From NCBI GenBank assembly GCA_002427815.1, contig DIZF01000011.1:1-56821 (forward strand): DNA of 56,821 bases, read 5' to 3'. Below the pieces are notes generated by a model, which did not search any database, had not been told where the DNA came from, and saw only the letters and a program-made list of their open reading frames with translations. Position 1 is the stretch's first letter. Every line of letters begins with the position of its first letter. Of this stretch, positions 14,786-23,876 are shown one piece after another. Position numbers and translations under genes: made by a program. Source of the DNA: Ramlibacter tataouinensis. Lineage in GTDB: Bacteria > Pseudomonadota > Gammaproteobacteria > Burkholderiales > Burkholderiaceae_C.

Positions 14786-17700
14786 TTACTTCTGGATATA
14801 CCAATAGAGACGGCCCTTGGGCTGGATCACGCTCCCCAGCGTCTTGGGCGGGGCACCTTCCAGCGGCGACCTCGGGCTGCAGCCGATGCAGAAGGGAACC
14901 GTGGTGCCGTCGTCCAGGGTCACGTTACCGGCGACCGGCGAAGGAGGCAAGCCGTCCCCGGCCACGTCCTCGTATCGATTGGCGGTTCCATTGGCGCTCG
15001 AGGCATTGGTGTAGGCAATGTTGTAGACGAGAGTGGTCCCGAGATTGGAGCTGCAGGAACCAGGCGTGGCAACTGCCGGTTGGTGTGTGCTGAAGGTGAC
15101 AACGCCGAAGATGGTGATTGCCGAAGTCACCACCTGTTCAGAAGGCGCCAAGCCGAGGTACCAGCCCTTCTTTGCCGCCAGCTGGATCGCCGTCGGCGTC
15201 GTGGTGCCGGTGATGCCCAGGAGTGAGTTCATGCAAATGATCGCGGCGCCGCAATCTGCCACTCCCGGCCATGTCGCGGCCAGAACCGAGGGCTTGTCGG
15301 TGAAGGCGAAGAAGCGATTGGTGACGGCCGTGGCAGAGGCGTAGTAGGCCAGAGGCTTTTCGCGGTCGCCCGATCCGAGCAGGATGACGAAGGTGCTGCC
15401 GGTCGTGGGCACGCCGTCGGTCGCGATGACGCTCGGCCCGAACATGAACTTGCGGTTGGCAACGCCCGCGCCGCAGAGGCCGGTGCCATCGCATCCGAGC
15501 GCGGCAATCTTGGTCATGGTCCAGGCGGCCGGCGCTCCGTTGAACGTGATGCGGTACACGTTCCCGCCCAGGTCGGCCGTGTAACCGTAGATCACCTGTC
15601 CGCTGCTGTCCCGCACCAGGGTGACATCCGCAACGACGCCCCGCGTTCCAAGGGTGTCGAAGGTCGCGACCGTGGCGCCCGTGTCGGCATCGAGCACATA
15701 CACGAAGTGGCCCTTCGAAGTCACGCCGCAGTTGTTGTTCATGCCGCCGGCCGTCAGCGCGTCGAAGTCCTCGCAGGTGTCGTAGCCGCCTCCCATGATG
15801 ACCAGCGGGCTCGCCCCCGATCCGTAGCCCGACGTCGTGAACGACTTCATCGATGACCAGGTCTGGCCGATGCCGCTCAGCCCGGTGGTACAGCCGGTTC
15901 CGTCGGCGGCGCAGCCGACTTTCCATTTCAGCGTCGGGCTCGAAGGCGCGGCAATGCTGTTGGTGACATCGAATGCGTAAGCGGCCTTGCCGCCCCGCCG
16001 CATGGTGGCATAGATGAATTCCTTGGCGACGCCGCCGACGGTACCCTTGAAGGCGGTAATCGGGCCATCCATGCCGTAGTTCTTGGGCTGCGGAACGGGT
16101 GTTCCCGTCCCATTGTTGGGGAAACTGATGCGAATCGCGTTGTCGCGCAGGCGTTTGATCGACGCGTAGAACTCGGGCGGCATGAACGACCACAGCTCGG
16201 CGCCGGCGGGGAAGGTGCCAATGGCGTTCAGGCGGTTGCCGTTGACTGCCCGCAACATGCCGTCGTTGGCCCCGTAGAAGACCACCACATTGGGGGTGGC
16301 GCCGTCGGCGGCGAAATTGATCGCGACCGGACGAGAGTGCACCACGTCGCCGTGCATCGACAGGCGACGATCGGTATAGCTGCCGTTTAGATTCTCATCT
16401 ATCTGGTTGTCCATCCCGATCGCCCAGTTGATGAGATCGTCGCGCTCCGTGGTATTGGCGACATTGGGACCCAGCATGGCTTGGGTGACGTTGGTGTTGT
16501 TGAACGCCGTCAATCCGCCGCTCGTGCACAAGTCCGCACTGGTCGCGCTGCAGGTCTTGACCGTGCGGGTGCTGCTGGCGCGCAGCTTGTAGGCCTGGGC
16601 GCCCTTTTCGACGACGTTGCCATCAGGATAGTTCGAGGCGCGCGAATTGGCGATCGTCAGGCAATCCCCATTGGGGCGGGCAGTCCATTCGGTGTCCAGT
16701 ACGGAAGGCGTCCAGAAGCTGCGTGCGCATTCGGTAATGAACCCCGTCTGGTTGTTGATGGCCCCGGCGCCGTCCGCGTCTTCCAGTTTGAGCACGCCTG
16801 CGATCTGCCCGAGTTTGTACTGCTTCAGGTTGCCGGCCCAGCGCGGATTCTGGTCGGGGTCGGGTCGGAACATGCCCACATAGACCTGGTTCAGATAGGT
16901 TCCCTGGGTGTTGACGCTGACCGGGAGGCTGACCGACGCAAACACGCTGTTGACCGACTGGATCTCGGAAAAGATGTCGTTCAGCGCATCCTGGATCTGG
17001 GTGCCCACCGAACTGCTCACGTCGTAATACTTGCCGCCCGATTGACCTGCCATGCTCTTGAGCAGCGCCGTCCAGCCGGGCCCCTGCCCCGTCGTAACTT
17101 TGTTAATGTCGATCGTGTAGACGGAGATGCCCAGGCTACTCACCTTCATGAACCGGGACCACTCGTCCGCGACGTTGTCCTGCGAGCCGCTGGGATTGAG
17201 GGCGATCGCTGGCGTGGACCCGGTCTTCCCCTGCGCCGTCGCCGCCGTGTTGAGCGCGCTGCTTGCCTGCGTGATGTCCGCTGCTGCGTCCTGCGCCGCG
17301 CCGTTGCTGATGTAGATGATGTAGTTCCGCGAGCAGCTCCCCGCGACGATCGGGTTGTTGTAGGTGGTCGCTGCCTTGGAACCAAGCGCGTTGCCGGTCA
17401 ACGCAAAGACGGCATTCGACTGCGCCGTGCCGGATGTATTGCCCGTGTAATCGGTCTTCGCCTTGTTGTTGCCTGAATAGGGCGTCCCGACGGAATAGTA
17501 GAGATAGGCCTCTTCCATCGCCTTGGAGATCTTGCCGCCGTTGGACTTGTCGTCAGTTTTGTCAAGGCTGTTGATGAGTGAAGCGTACAAAGACTTGTTC
17601 GCGGCGCTCATCGGGCGGATCCCCGCCCTGACGTAAGAACCGTCCTCACCCGAGTTGCCTCCGCCGGTTTCGGTGAACATCATCAACCCGACCCGGAACT

Positions 17701-17920
17701 TGTCCTGCGTCAGGCCGTTGAACACCGATACCAATGCCGCCTTTTCGGCATCAAACGGAAGGTTCCAGTTCGCCGTGTTGTCCAGGATGATGAGAACGTT
17801 GGGAACATCCACCGTGCTGGGCGGGATTCCGACGAACAGGTCGATGTCTTCGGCGTTGCCGGGCAGATGGACCAGCAGCGCGAGCGCCGCCAGCAGGATC
17901 TTGAATAAATGCTTTGTCAT
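14786..17920 (-). CDS. pilY1: PilY1-type type IV pilus tip adhesin
   Basis: This is a 1044-residue secreted protein with a signal peptide (residues 1-24, cleavage after GNA). Residues about 35-330 resemble a von Willebrand A domain (VLIILDNTANWN near 42), with the MIDAS serines poorly conserved. Residues about 480-930 form the PilY1 beta-propeller, with VVFYGANDGMLRAVNG near 540 and GYTADLGGNVYRITF in the last third. PilY1 sits at the pilus tip, supports pilus extension and mediates surface attachment or mechanosensing. ATG 17920 has an ideal GGAGGA site 4 nt upstream. It follows pilX by 25 nt. It is somewhat shorter than the roughly 1160-residue Pseudomonas protein. Confidence 0.92.
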   Translation of the reverse strand: MTKHLFKILLAALALLVHLPGNAEDIDLFVGIPPSTVDVPNVLIILDNTANWNLPFDAEKAALVSVFNGLTQDKFRVGLMMFTETGGGNSGEDGSYVRAGIRPMSAANKSLYASLINSLDKTDDKSNGGKISKAMEEAYLYYSVGTPYSGNNKAKTDYTGNTSGTAQSNAVFALTGNALGSKAATTYNNPIVAGSCSRNYIIYISNGAAQDAAADITQASSALNTAATAQGKTGSTPAIALNPSGSQDNVADEWSRFMKVSSLGISVYTIDINKVTTGQGPGWTALLKSMAGQSGGKYYDVSSSVGTQIQDALNDIFSEIQSVNSVFASVSLPVSVNTQGTYLNQVYVGMFRPDPDQNPRWAGNLKQYKLGQIAGVLKLEDADGAGAINNQTGFITECARSFWTPSVLDTEWTARPNGDCLTIANSRASNYPDGNVVEKGAQAYKLRASSTRTVKTCSATSADLCTSGGLTAFNNTNVTQAMLGPNVANTTERDDLINWAIGMDNQIDENLNGSYTDRRLSMHGDVVHSRPVAINFAADGATPNVVVFYGANDGMLRAVNGNRLNAIGTFPAGAELWSFMPPEFYASIKRLRDNAIRISFPNNGTGTPVPQPKNYGMDGPITAFKGTVGGVAKEFIYATMRRGGKAAYAFDVTNSIAAPSSPTLKWKVGCAADGTGCTTGLSGIGQTWSSMKSFTTSGYGSGASPLVIMGGGYDTCEDFDALTAGGMNNNCGVTSKGHFVYVLDADTGATVATFDTLGTRGVVADVTLVRDSSGQVIYGYTADLGGNVYRITFNGAPAAWTMTKIAALGCDGTGLCGAGVANRKFMFGPSVIATDGVPTTGSTFVILLGSGDREKPLAYYASATAVTNRFFAFTDKPSVLAATWPGVADCGAAIICMNSLLGITGTTTPTAIQLAAKKGWYLGLAPSEQVVTSAITIFGVVTFSTHQPAVATPGSCSSNLGTTLVYNIAYTNASSANGTANRYEDVAGDGLPPSPVAGNVTLDDGTTVPFCIGCSPRSPLEGAPPKTLGSVIQPKGRLYWYIQK

Positions 17921-17945
17921 GTTGTCCTCCAACTTTCCGTCTGGT

Positions 17946-18464
17946 TCAGTTGCATACCGCAGTCTTCTGAACTTGCGACAGCAGCACCCGCACGCCTTCG
18001 CGCACGTGCACCACCGCGCCGCTGGCGACGTCGGTCACGGTCGCACTGATGTCCCAATCGGTATTCCAGGTGGAGGCAACCGACAGGCCGGCGCCCAGTT
18101 CCACGTCGCTCGGTGCCGCGGCCGAAGCCGCCGCCGCCCGGACGCAGGTCGGAGCGTCGAGCGCGACAACGTAGTCGGTCGTGCCGTCCTTGTTGATGTC
18201 CACGTTGATCGATTGCGCCACAGGGGCGTCGGTAAAGGACGAACTGACCACCAGCTCGATCGCCTCGTTGGCGGCCGCGACCGCCTCGTCACGCGCCTGC
18301 ATGTTGCCCACCGACTTGAGGTTGGACGAACTGAGCGTGAATGCATTGACCACGATGAGCGTGATCAGCACGATCATGATGAGTCCGATGATCAATGTGG
18401 CGCCGCGCTGGGCCGGCCGGCCCATGGCAGACTTGTTCCTGGTCAGAAAGCGCTTCACGGTCAT
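17946..18464 (-). CDS. pilX: Minor pilin PilX
   Basis: This 172-residue product has the PilX-type N-terminus: a short basic leader, then RG^ATLIIGLIMIVLITLIVV with no Glu at position 5, a known feature of the PilX/GspK branch. The SLKSVGNMQARDEAVAAANEAIE-like helix follows. Residues 89-97 read D-I-N-K-D-G-T-T-D, an EF-hand-like calcium loop, unusual for PilX. PilX is part of the minor pilin complex that primes pilus assembly with PilV, PilW and PilY1. The ATG at 18464 overlaps the pilW stop (ATGA), giving translational coupling. Confidence 0.88.
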   Translation of the reverse strand: MTVKRFLTRNKSAMGRPAQRGATLIIGLIMIVLITLIVVNAFTLSSSNLKSVGNMQARDEAVAAANEAIELVVSSSFTDAPVAQSINVDINKDGTTDYVVALDAPTCVRAAAASAAAPSDVELGAGLSVASTWNTDWDISATVTDVASGAVVHVREGVRVLLSQVQKTAVCN

Positions 18465-19744
18465 GGCGGCGTTTCCCTGCGTGCCGAGACGTTGGTCAGG
18501 CGCACGGTCTGGGTGTAGAGATGGCGCTTGAAGCTGTCGTTGAAGGGGCCCATCTTGTCGGCCGCCGTCGGACAACTGCTGGCCAGGCAATAGCTCTTGG
18601 TATCGGTATAGCCGGGTGTCGGGTTTTCGCTGCGAACCAGGACATAGATCTTGGCGGCAACGGCATTCATCAACTGGGCTGCCGTACAGGGCGACGCCGT
18701 CGTACAGCGCACATAGGAGTCCGGAATGCCGTCACCGCGGTTGGTCGGCGACGTGAGGTTGGTGGAATCAGCCCAGCTGACCGCCGTCGTGAAGGTCACC
18801 GCGCCGCCCGAATCGCTGACGGTGTCGAGACCCAACTCCACCCTGAAGCCCTGAATGCCCTCGATCAATGCGTCGGCCGGCTGGAATGCCGCGCTGGTGA
18901 ACTGCGACCGCATCAGGGTGGGGATGCCGTCCCCCGCCGTGACCGAGTAGTTGCGCACGTAATAAAGGTCCGAAACGAACTTGTAGGCGGGTGCGGGGGT
19001 CAGACAGTCGCGCTGGTACAGGGGCATGGCTGTGGTCGCCGCGCCTGTTCCCAGGTCGAAGGTGCTTGTAGCCACTCCGAGGCCATTGACCGTGGTTTGG
19101 CTAATACCAATCGCGAAGGTTCTGGTGGTGTAGTTGCCTGCTGGCGGAGCCTTCAAAGTATCCGTGCAGCGCGCGGTCTGGAAATAGACGTCAGCGGCGG
19201 TAGGGGCGGCGCACCCGGCGTCCACGCCGGCCATGCACGGTTCGAGGTGCCGGACCACCAGCACGTCGGTGCTGGGTTGGGGGTTCACCACCCGGGTGGC
19301 GCATGCGGGCACGGTCGGCGACGGCACCACGGCCGGTATTTCGTAGGCCTGCAGGGGAATGCCGATCAGATTGGTCACATAGGTAGCGTCCCACGGCGTC
19401 GCATACGAAAGGCACGGGTCGGGAGCCGCGGTGGGCACATCCGCGGGAACGGCCGTATTGGTGAGGTCGTCGAACAACGGCACGAACCCACCCCAGAACC
19501 CGGCATGCGAAACGTCGGCCTCCAGCAGCTGCAGCGCGAACCGGCCGTTTTCTATCGTCCGGTTCGACTTGGTCATCTCGCTGTTGTTGCGGTTGACGTT
19601 GATCAGCAGGGTCAGCAGCGCCAGGACGATGAACAGGCCGAGGACCATCGAGATCATCAGCTCGACCAGGGTGAAGCCGGACTGCGCGCGCCGGTGCGGC
19701 CGGGCGGAAAAGCGTTCAGACAACAAAAGGGCCGGCCGGTTCAT
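18461..19744 (-). CDS. pilW: Minor pilin PilW
   Basis: This 427-residue type IV pilus assembly protein has a prepilin leader ending in AQSG^FTLVELMISMVLGLFIVLALLTL around residue 22. Then comes the NRNNSEMTKSNRTIENGRFAL-like helix and a large disulfide-rich globular domain (cysteines such as VPACATRVV and YVRCTTASPC). PilW joins PilV, PilX, FimT and PilE in the tip complex. The gene overlaps pilV upstream and pilX downstream by 4 nt each. At 427 residues it is longer than the roughly 270-residue Pseudomonas PilW, as is usual in Burkholderiales. Confidence 0.9.
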   Translation of the reverse strand: MNRPALLLSERFSARPHRRAQSGFTLVELMISMVLGLFIVLALLTLLINVNRNNSEMTKSNRTIENGRFALQLLEADVSHAGFWGGFVPLFDDLTNTAVPADVPTAAPDPCLSYATPWDATYVTNLIGIPLQAYEIPAVVPSPTVPACATRVVNPQPSTDVLVVRHLEPCMAGVDAGCAAPTAADVYFQTARCTDTLKAPPAGNYTTRTFAIGISQTTVNGLGVATSTFDLGTGAATTAMPLYQRDCLTPAPAYKFVSDLYYVRNYSVTAGDGIPTLMRSQFTSAAFQPADALIEGIQGFRVELGLDTVSDSGGAVTFTTAVSWADSTNLTSPTNRGDGIPDSYVRCTTASPCTAAQLMNAVAAKIYVLVRSENPTPGYTDTKSYCLASSCPTAADKMGPFNDSFKRHLYTQTVRLTNVSARRETPP

Positions 19745-20322
19745 AGCGTTGCGATTCGAACAAGAGTGGTCACCACGCGCCGGCACAGGTCGTTCACGCA
19801 TGGCGAACCCGCAGCCGCGTTGTAGCTGCCGGCACCGCATGCCACGGATGCCGGGGGCGCGCTGATCGGCGTCAGGCCCTGCCAAGCCACCGTGACGAGA
19901 TAGTCGGACCCCACGCGCTCGACGCAACCGCGGCCGCCGACCATCGCGCCCGTGTTGGCGCCCCCGGTGGCGGTCTCGGCCGCGCCCTGGAGCGCGTTGC
20001 ACCACTCACCCAAGTCCCGTTGCACCTGGGTGGCGATCGCGGTGGGACAAGTCATGCCCGCGCCCAGCGGACTCGCGGGGTCCACCAGATAGGACCCTGC
20101 AAGGGTTGCTGTACGGTTCACCGAGATGCGATTTGCCATATCGCTGAGCAGCAGCAGCGCCTGGCTGCGCTGGTAGGACTCCATCTCGGACATTTGCAGG
20201 CGCATCTGCAGACCGGCCATGCCGAGCAGGCCGAAAGCGATGATGACCAGGGTCACCAGGACTTCGATCATGGATGTACCGCGCAGGGCGCGGCGTGAAC
20301 GGGGCGTGCAGGGGGCTACCAT
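19741..20322 (-). CDS. pilV: Minor pilin PilV
   Basis: This 193-residue protein has the leader RRALRG^TSMIEVLVTLVIIAFGLLGMAGLQ, where TSMIEVLV is the characteristic PilV start, and a helix continuing to SQALLLLSDMANRI. The rest is a cysteine-containing globular domain ending in CRRVVTTLVRI. It belongs to the pilus-priming minor pilin set. Its ATG (20322) lies within the last codons of pilE (7-nt overlap) and its stop overlaps the pilW start. Confidence 0.9.
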   Translation of the reverse strand: MVAPCTPRSRRALRGTSMIEVLVTLVIIAFGLLGMAGLQMRLQMSEMESYQRSQALLLLSDMANRISVNRTATLAGSYLVDPASPLGAGMTCPTAIATQVQRDLGEWCNALQGAAETATGGANTGAMVGGRGCVERVGSDYLVTVAWQGLTPISAPPASVACGAGSYNAAAGSPCVNDLCRRVVTTLVRIATL

Positions 20323-20732
20323 TTTGTCGATGGGTCACAGCCGGCGCCGCAGCCTTTGACACCCTCGCTGTTGAAAGTCAGAGGACCATCGCCGTCCTGC
20401 CTGGTGCCGGTGATGGGGGTGAACGTGACGGTGAAGGCCGGGACCGTGCTGGATCCGACCGTGATGCTTGGCGTGTAGATCGAGCTCAGCGCACTCGGCA
20501 ACGAGTAGCCGCTGGTTTGCAGGTCCGCATACGCCGCGTAGGCGCGGTTTGCCAACAGGAACTGCTGCTGCCGGTTCGCGATGTCCAGCATCTGGGCCTC
20601 CGCAGCCGTGCGATTCGACCTCACGATGTACCTCGTGTAAGAGGGATAGGCCACGGCGGCAAGGACCGCCACGATCGCCGCGGTGACCATCAACTCGATC
20701 AGCGTGAACCCGTCCTGTTTGCCCATTGCCAT
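20316..20732 (-). CDS. pilE: Type IV pilin-like protein PilE
   Basis: This 138-residue pilin-like product has a short leader MAMGKQDG^FTLIELMVTAAIVAVLAAVAYPSY, with cleavage after Gly8 and Glu at mature position 5. Then follow the RSNRTAAEAQMLDIANRQQQF-type helix and a small domain closed by a C-terminal disulfide pair (CGAGC). In this operon context it is the minor pilin PilE rather than the major pilin. I chose ATG 20732 for the AGGAG 5 nt upstream. It leads the operon, so the promoter lies in the 138-nt gap to the divergent ribD. Confidence 0.9.
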   Translation of the reverse strand: MAMGKQDGFTLIELMVTAAIVAVLAAVAYPSYTRYIVRSNRTAAEAQMLDIANRQQQFLLANRAYAAYADLQTSGYSLPSALSSIYTPSITVGSSTVPAFTVTFTPITGTRQDGDGPLTFNSEGVKGCGAGCDPSTKW

Positions 20733-20870
20733 GCCATCTCCTGTTTTGCGTCCGTCCCGACAGGCTGAACCATAACCGGGATGCGCGGCCGTGCCAGCGC
20801 GGCCCGACGACCGGCTGGATTCAGGCGCCGAATGGCGACGACGGTGTCGGATGCCGGAGAATAGGCCGCT

Positions 20871-21980
20871 ATGGAAGCGCAGCACCCCTTCATGGAGCAG
20901 GCCCTGGCTCTGGCGCGGGGCTCGACAGGCCACTCGGAGCCCAACCCGCGAGTTGGCTGCGTGATCGTTGCTGCCGATGGCCGGCGCGTGCTGGGACAAG
21001 GGCACACCCAGCCGGCCGGCCAGCCCCATGCCGAGATCATGGCCCTGCGCGATGCCGCCGCCTGCGGTCATTCGGTTGCCGGCGCGACCGTCTACGTCAC
21101 GCTGGAGCCCTGCTCGCATCACGGCCGGACCGGCCCGTGCTGCGATGCGCTCGTGACTGCCGGGGTCGGAACCTTGGTCGCCGCCCTGCCCGACCCCAAT
21201 CCCCTGGTCGGTGGCCAGGGCTTCGCACGGCTGCGGGCCGCCGGGGTGGAGGTGGTCGTCGGCCCCGGTGCGGCGGCCTCGCGTGAACTCAATATCGGCT
21301 TTTTCAGCCGCATGCTGCGACGCACGCCCTGGTTGCGCATGAAGGTCGCTGCCTCGCTCGATGGCAAGACCGCACTGGACAACGGCGCGAGCCAGTGGAT
21401 CACCTCCGAAGCGGCGCGCTCCGACGGGCATGGCTGGCGCGCCCGGGCCGGCGCCATCCTCACCGGGATCGGCACCCTGCGCGAAGACAATCCTCGGCTC
21501 GACGTCCGGCATGTGGCCACATCGCGCCAGCCCGATGCCGTGGTGGTCGACAGCCGGCTCGAGACCCCCCTGGACGCCAGGGTCTTCATGTCCGGCCGGC
21601 GGCTTTTCATCTACAGCGCTGTCCAGGATGCGGCCCGTCAGGCCGCACTGGAAGCCCGCGGCGCCCAGGTCGTGCACCTGCCCGGCCCGGGTGGCAAAGT
21701 CGACCTGGCCGCCATGCTGCGTGACCTGGCCGGGCGCGAGGTCAACGAGTTGCATGTGGAAGCGGGACACAAGCTCAATGGCTCGCTGATCCGCGCCGCT
21801 CTGGTGGACGAATTGCTGATCTATCTGGCCCCCAAGCTCGTCGGCGAGGGGCGCGGGATGGCGCATTTCGGACCCTTGACCGATCTGTCCCAAGCGGTGG
21901 CGTTCGAATTTCTGTCCAGCGACCGGGTGGGGCCCGACCTCCGGCTGCTGGCCCGCATTCCCGGACGCGACCGGTTCTAG
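20871..21980 (+). CDS. ribD: Bifunctional riboflavin deaminase/reductase RibD
   Basis: RibD deaminates the pyrimidine intermediate from GTP cyclohydrolase II and then reduces its ribosyl side chain. The 369-residue protein has the CMP/dCMP-deaminase-type zinc site (H53-A-E, and C81 and C90 in the EPCSHHGRTGPC block) in the N-terminal half. The reductase domain occupies about 150-365, with MKVAASLDGKTA near 161 and the HVEAGHKLNGSL block. It is first in the rib gene run. No FMN riboswitch is seen in the 138-nt upstream gap shared with pilE. Confidence 0.95.
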   Translation: MEAQHPFMEQALALARGSTGHSEPNPRVGCVIVAADGRRVLGQGHTQPAGQPHAEIMALRDAAACGHSVAGATVYVTLEPCSHHGRTGPCCDALVTAGVGTLVAALPDPNPLVGGQGFARLRAAGVEVVVGPGAAASRELNIGFFSRMLRRTPWLRMKVAASLDGKTALDNGASQWITSEAARSDGHGWRARAGAILTGIGTLREDNPRLDVRHVATSRQPDAVVVDSRLETPLDARVFMSGRRLFIYSAVQDAARQAALEARGAQVVHLPGPGGKVDLAAMLRDLAGREVNELHVEAGHKLNGSLIRAALVDELLIYLAPKLVGEGRGMAHFGPLTDLSQAVAFEFLSSDRVGPDLRLLARIPGRDRF

Positions 21981-22012
21981 GCACCCTGGCCACCGGGCCT
22001 CCAAGGGGAAGA

Positions 22013-22031
22013 AGCACCCCATCCGGGTGCT
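22013..22031 (+). terminator. Hairpin between ribD and ribE
   Basis: AGCACCC (22013-22019) pairs perfectly with GGGTGCT (22025-22031) across a 5-nt loop, 27 nt before the ribE start. There is no T-run, so this may be an attenuator or an mRNA-stability element rather than a full terminator. Confidence 0.35.
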
Positions 22032-22058
22032 GGCCACATACTCTGCGAAAATAGCCGC

Positions 22059-22730
22059 ATGTTTACCGGAATCATCACCGGCGTGGGGCGCATCGTCGCC
22101 ATCCGCGACCTCGCAATCCCTTTTGCCGACGGCAAGCCCCTCGGCGCCGCCTCGCAGTACGGGAAACGAGTCACGGTGGAGGCGCCGGCGGGCTATCTCG
22201 AGGACGTCGTCCTGGGCGACAGCATCGCCCTGAACGGCGCCTGCATGACGGTGACCGCACTGGAACCGGCCCAGCGCCGCTTCACCGTCGAAATTTCCGC
22301 CGAGTCCCTCGACAAGACGGCGGGGCTGGCCGAGCCGGGCCCCATCAATCTGGAAAAGGCCTTGCGTGCCCACGACCGGCTGGGCGGACACATCGTGGCC
22401 GGCCATGTGGACGGGGTCGGCGAAGTCACCCATTTTGCGCAGGTCGGCGAAAGCTGGGAGCTGCGCGTCACGGCGCCTGCGGCACTCGGCAAATACCTCG
22501 CCTACAAGGGTTCGATCACCGTGAACGGGGTCAGCCTCACGGTCAACACCATCGCCGATTCGCCCGGCGGCACCGAAGTCAGCATCAATCTGATCCCGCA
22601 TACGGTGGCCAACACCGCCCTGGGGGCGCTGCGCAGCGGCAGCCGGGTCAACCTGGAGATCGACCTGATCGCGCGCTACGTCGAGCGCATGCTCACCGCC
22701 CCACCTCAACCGCAGAAGGCCAGCGCATGA
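22059..22730 (+). CDS. ribE: Riboflavin synthase, alpha chain
   Basis: This enzyme dismutates two 6,7-dimethyl-8-ribityllumazine molecules into riboflavin and the pyrimidine precursor. The 223-residue protein has the two tandem lumazine-binding barrels: the first from MFTGIITGVG with GDSIALNGACMTV near 59-71, the second from about 105 with GGHIVAGHVDGVG and GSITVNGVSLTV. This duplication is diagnostic. The stop overlaps the ribBA start (ATGA), coupling the two. Confidence 0.95.
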   Translation: MFTGIITGVGRIVAIRDLAIPFADGKPLGAASQYGKRVTVEAPAGYLEDVVLGDSIALNGACMTVTALEPAQRRFTVEISAESLDKTAGLAEPGPINLEKALRAHDRLGGHIVAGHVDGVGEVTHFAQVGESWELRVTAPAALGKYLAYKGSITVNGVSLTVNTIADSPGGTEVSINLIPHTVANTALGALRSGSRVNLEIDLIARYVERMLTAPPQPQKASA

Positions 22731-23857
22731 ACGCATCCCATCCCATTCCCACCGTCGCGATCGCGCCCGTCGAAGCCATCGTCGAAGACATGCGCGCCGG
22801 CCGCATGGTGATCCTGGTCGACGAAGAAGACCGGGAAAACGAGGGCGACCTGGTGCTCGCGGCCGAACACGTCACGCCGGAAGCCATCAATTTCATGGCC
22901 CGCTTCGGCCGCGGCCTGATCTGCCTGACGCTCACGCGCGAGCGCTGCGACCGCCTGCGCCTGCCGCCCATGGTGGCGCGCAACGGCGCCAAGCATGCGA
23001 CGGCGTTCACCGTCTCGATCGAGGCCGCCGAGGGCGTCACCACCGGCATCTCCGCGGCCGACCGGGCGCGCACGGTGCAGGCGGCGGTGGCCCGCAACGC
23101 CCAGCCCGAGGACCTGGTGCAGCCCGGTCACATTTTTCCGCTGCAGGCGATCGAAGGCGGCGTCCTGATGCGCGCCGGCCACACCGAGGCCGGCTGCGAC
23201 CTCGCGGCCATGGCGGGGCTGACGCCCGCCGCGGTGATCTGCGAGATCATGAAGGACGACGGCACCATGGCGCGCCTGCCCGACCTGCAGCGCTTCGCCG
23301 CCGAGCATGGCCTGAAGATCGGCACCATCGCCGACCTGATCGAACACCGCAGCCGCAACGAATCGCTGATCGAGAAGGTCGGCGCGCGACCGCTGCAGAC
23401 AGCCCATGGCCAGTTCATGGCTCATGCATGGAAGGACAAGCCCAGCCAGGGCCTGCACCTCGCGCTCGTGATGGGCGAGTGGTTGCCCGGCGACACGGTT
23501 CCGGTGCGGGTGCACGAGCCGCTGTCGGTGCTCGACGCGCTGGAAATCAACCGTTCCATGCATTCCTGGAACCTGGACGCCAGCCTGAGGCACATCGCCC
23601 GGCAGGGCCGGGGCGTGGCCGTGCTGCTGAACTGCGGCGAGGATGCGCGGCAGCTGCTGGCCCAGTTCGAAGGCACGGCCAGGGCCTCGCACGCGCCCGA
23701 GCGTGGCCGCATGGATCTGCGCACTTACGGCGTGGGCGCGCAGATCCTGCGCGAGTGCGGGGTTCATCGCATGGACCTCATGGGCACACCGCGCCGCATG
23801 CCGAGCATGGCAGGCTACGGGCTGGAAATCGTGAGCCACGTCGCTCCTCCTCATTGA
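22727..23857 (+). CDS. ribB: 3,4-dihydroxy-2-butanone-4-phosphate synthase with a degenerate RibA domain
   Basis: The N-terminal half (1-210) is a complete RibB: DEEDRENEGD at 32-41, the RFGRGLICL block and GHTEAGCDLA at 151-160. It makes the four-carbon unit of lumazine from ribulose 5-phosphate. The C-terminal half (about 215-376) keeps the RibA fold in outline (LRTYGVGAQILRECGV near 331) but has lost the three zinc cysteines. The canonical RVHSE..GD..CDC region reads RVHEPLSVLDALEINRS. It should therefore not have GTP cyclohydrolase II activity, and a separate ribA is predicted elsewhere in the genome. It sits between ribE and ribH in the rib operon. Confidence 0.93.
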   Translation: MNASHPIPTVAIAPVEAIVEDMRAGRMVILVDEEDRENEGDLVLAAEHVTPEAINFMARFGRGLICLTLTRERCDRLRLPPMVARNGAKHATAFTVSIEAAEGVTTGISAADRARTVQAAVARNAQPEDLVQPGHIFPLQAIEGGVLMRAGHTEAGCDLAAMAGLTPAAVICEIMKDDGTMARLPDLQRFAAEHGLKIGTIADLIEHRSRNESLIEKVGARPLQTAHGQFMAHAWKDKPSQGLHLALVMGEWLPGDTVPVRVHEPLSVLDALEINRSMHSWNLDASLRHIARQGRGVAVLLNCGEDARQLLAQFEGTARASHAPERGRMDLRTYGVGAQILRECGVHRMDLMGTPRRMPSMAGYGLEIVSHVAPPH

Positions 23858-23876
23858 GACAACCGAAAGACGATCC

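Noticed and set aside
20733..20870. Possible FMN riboswitch before ribD
   Set aside because: The conserved FMN elements are absent and the divergent gap is too short.
20316..22736. An 806-codon minus-strand open frame across ribE, ribD and pilE
   Set aside because: Only its last 139 codons (pilE) are real. The rest is antisense to clear ribD and ribE and arises from high GC.
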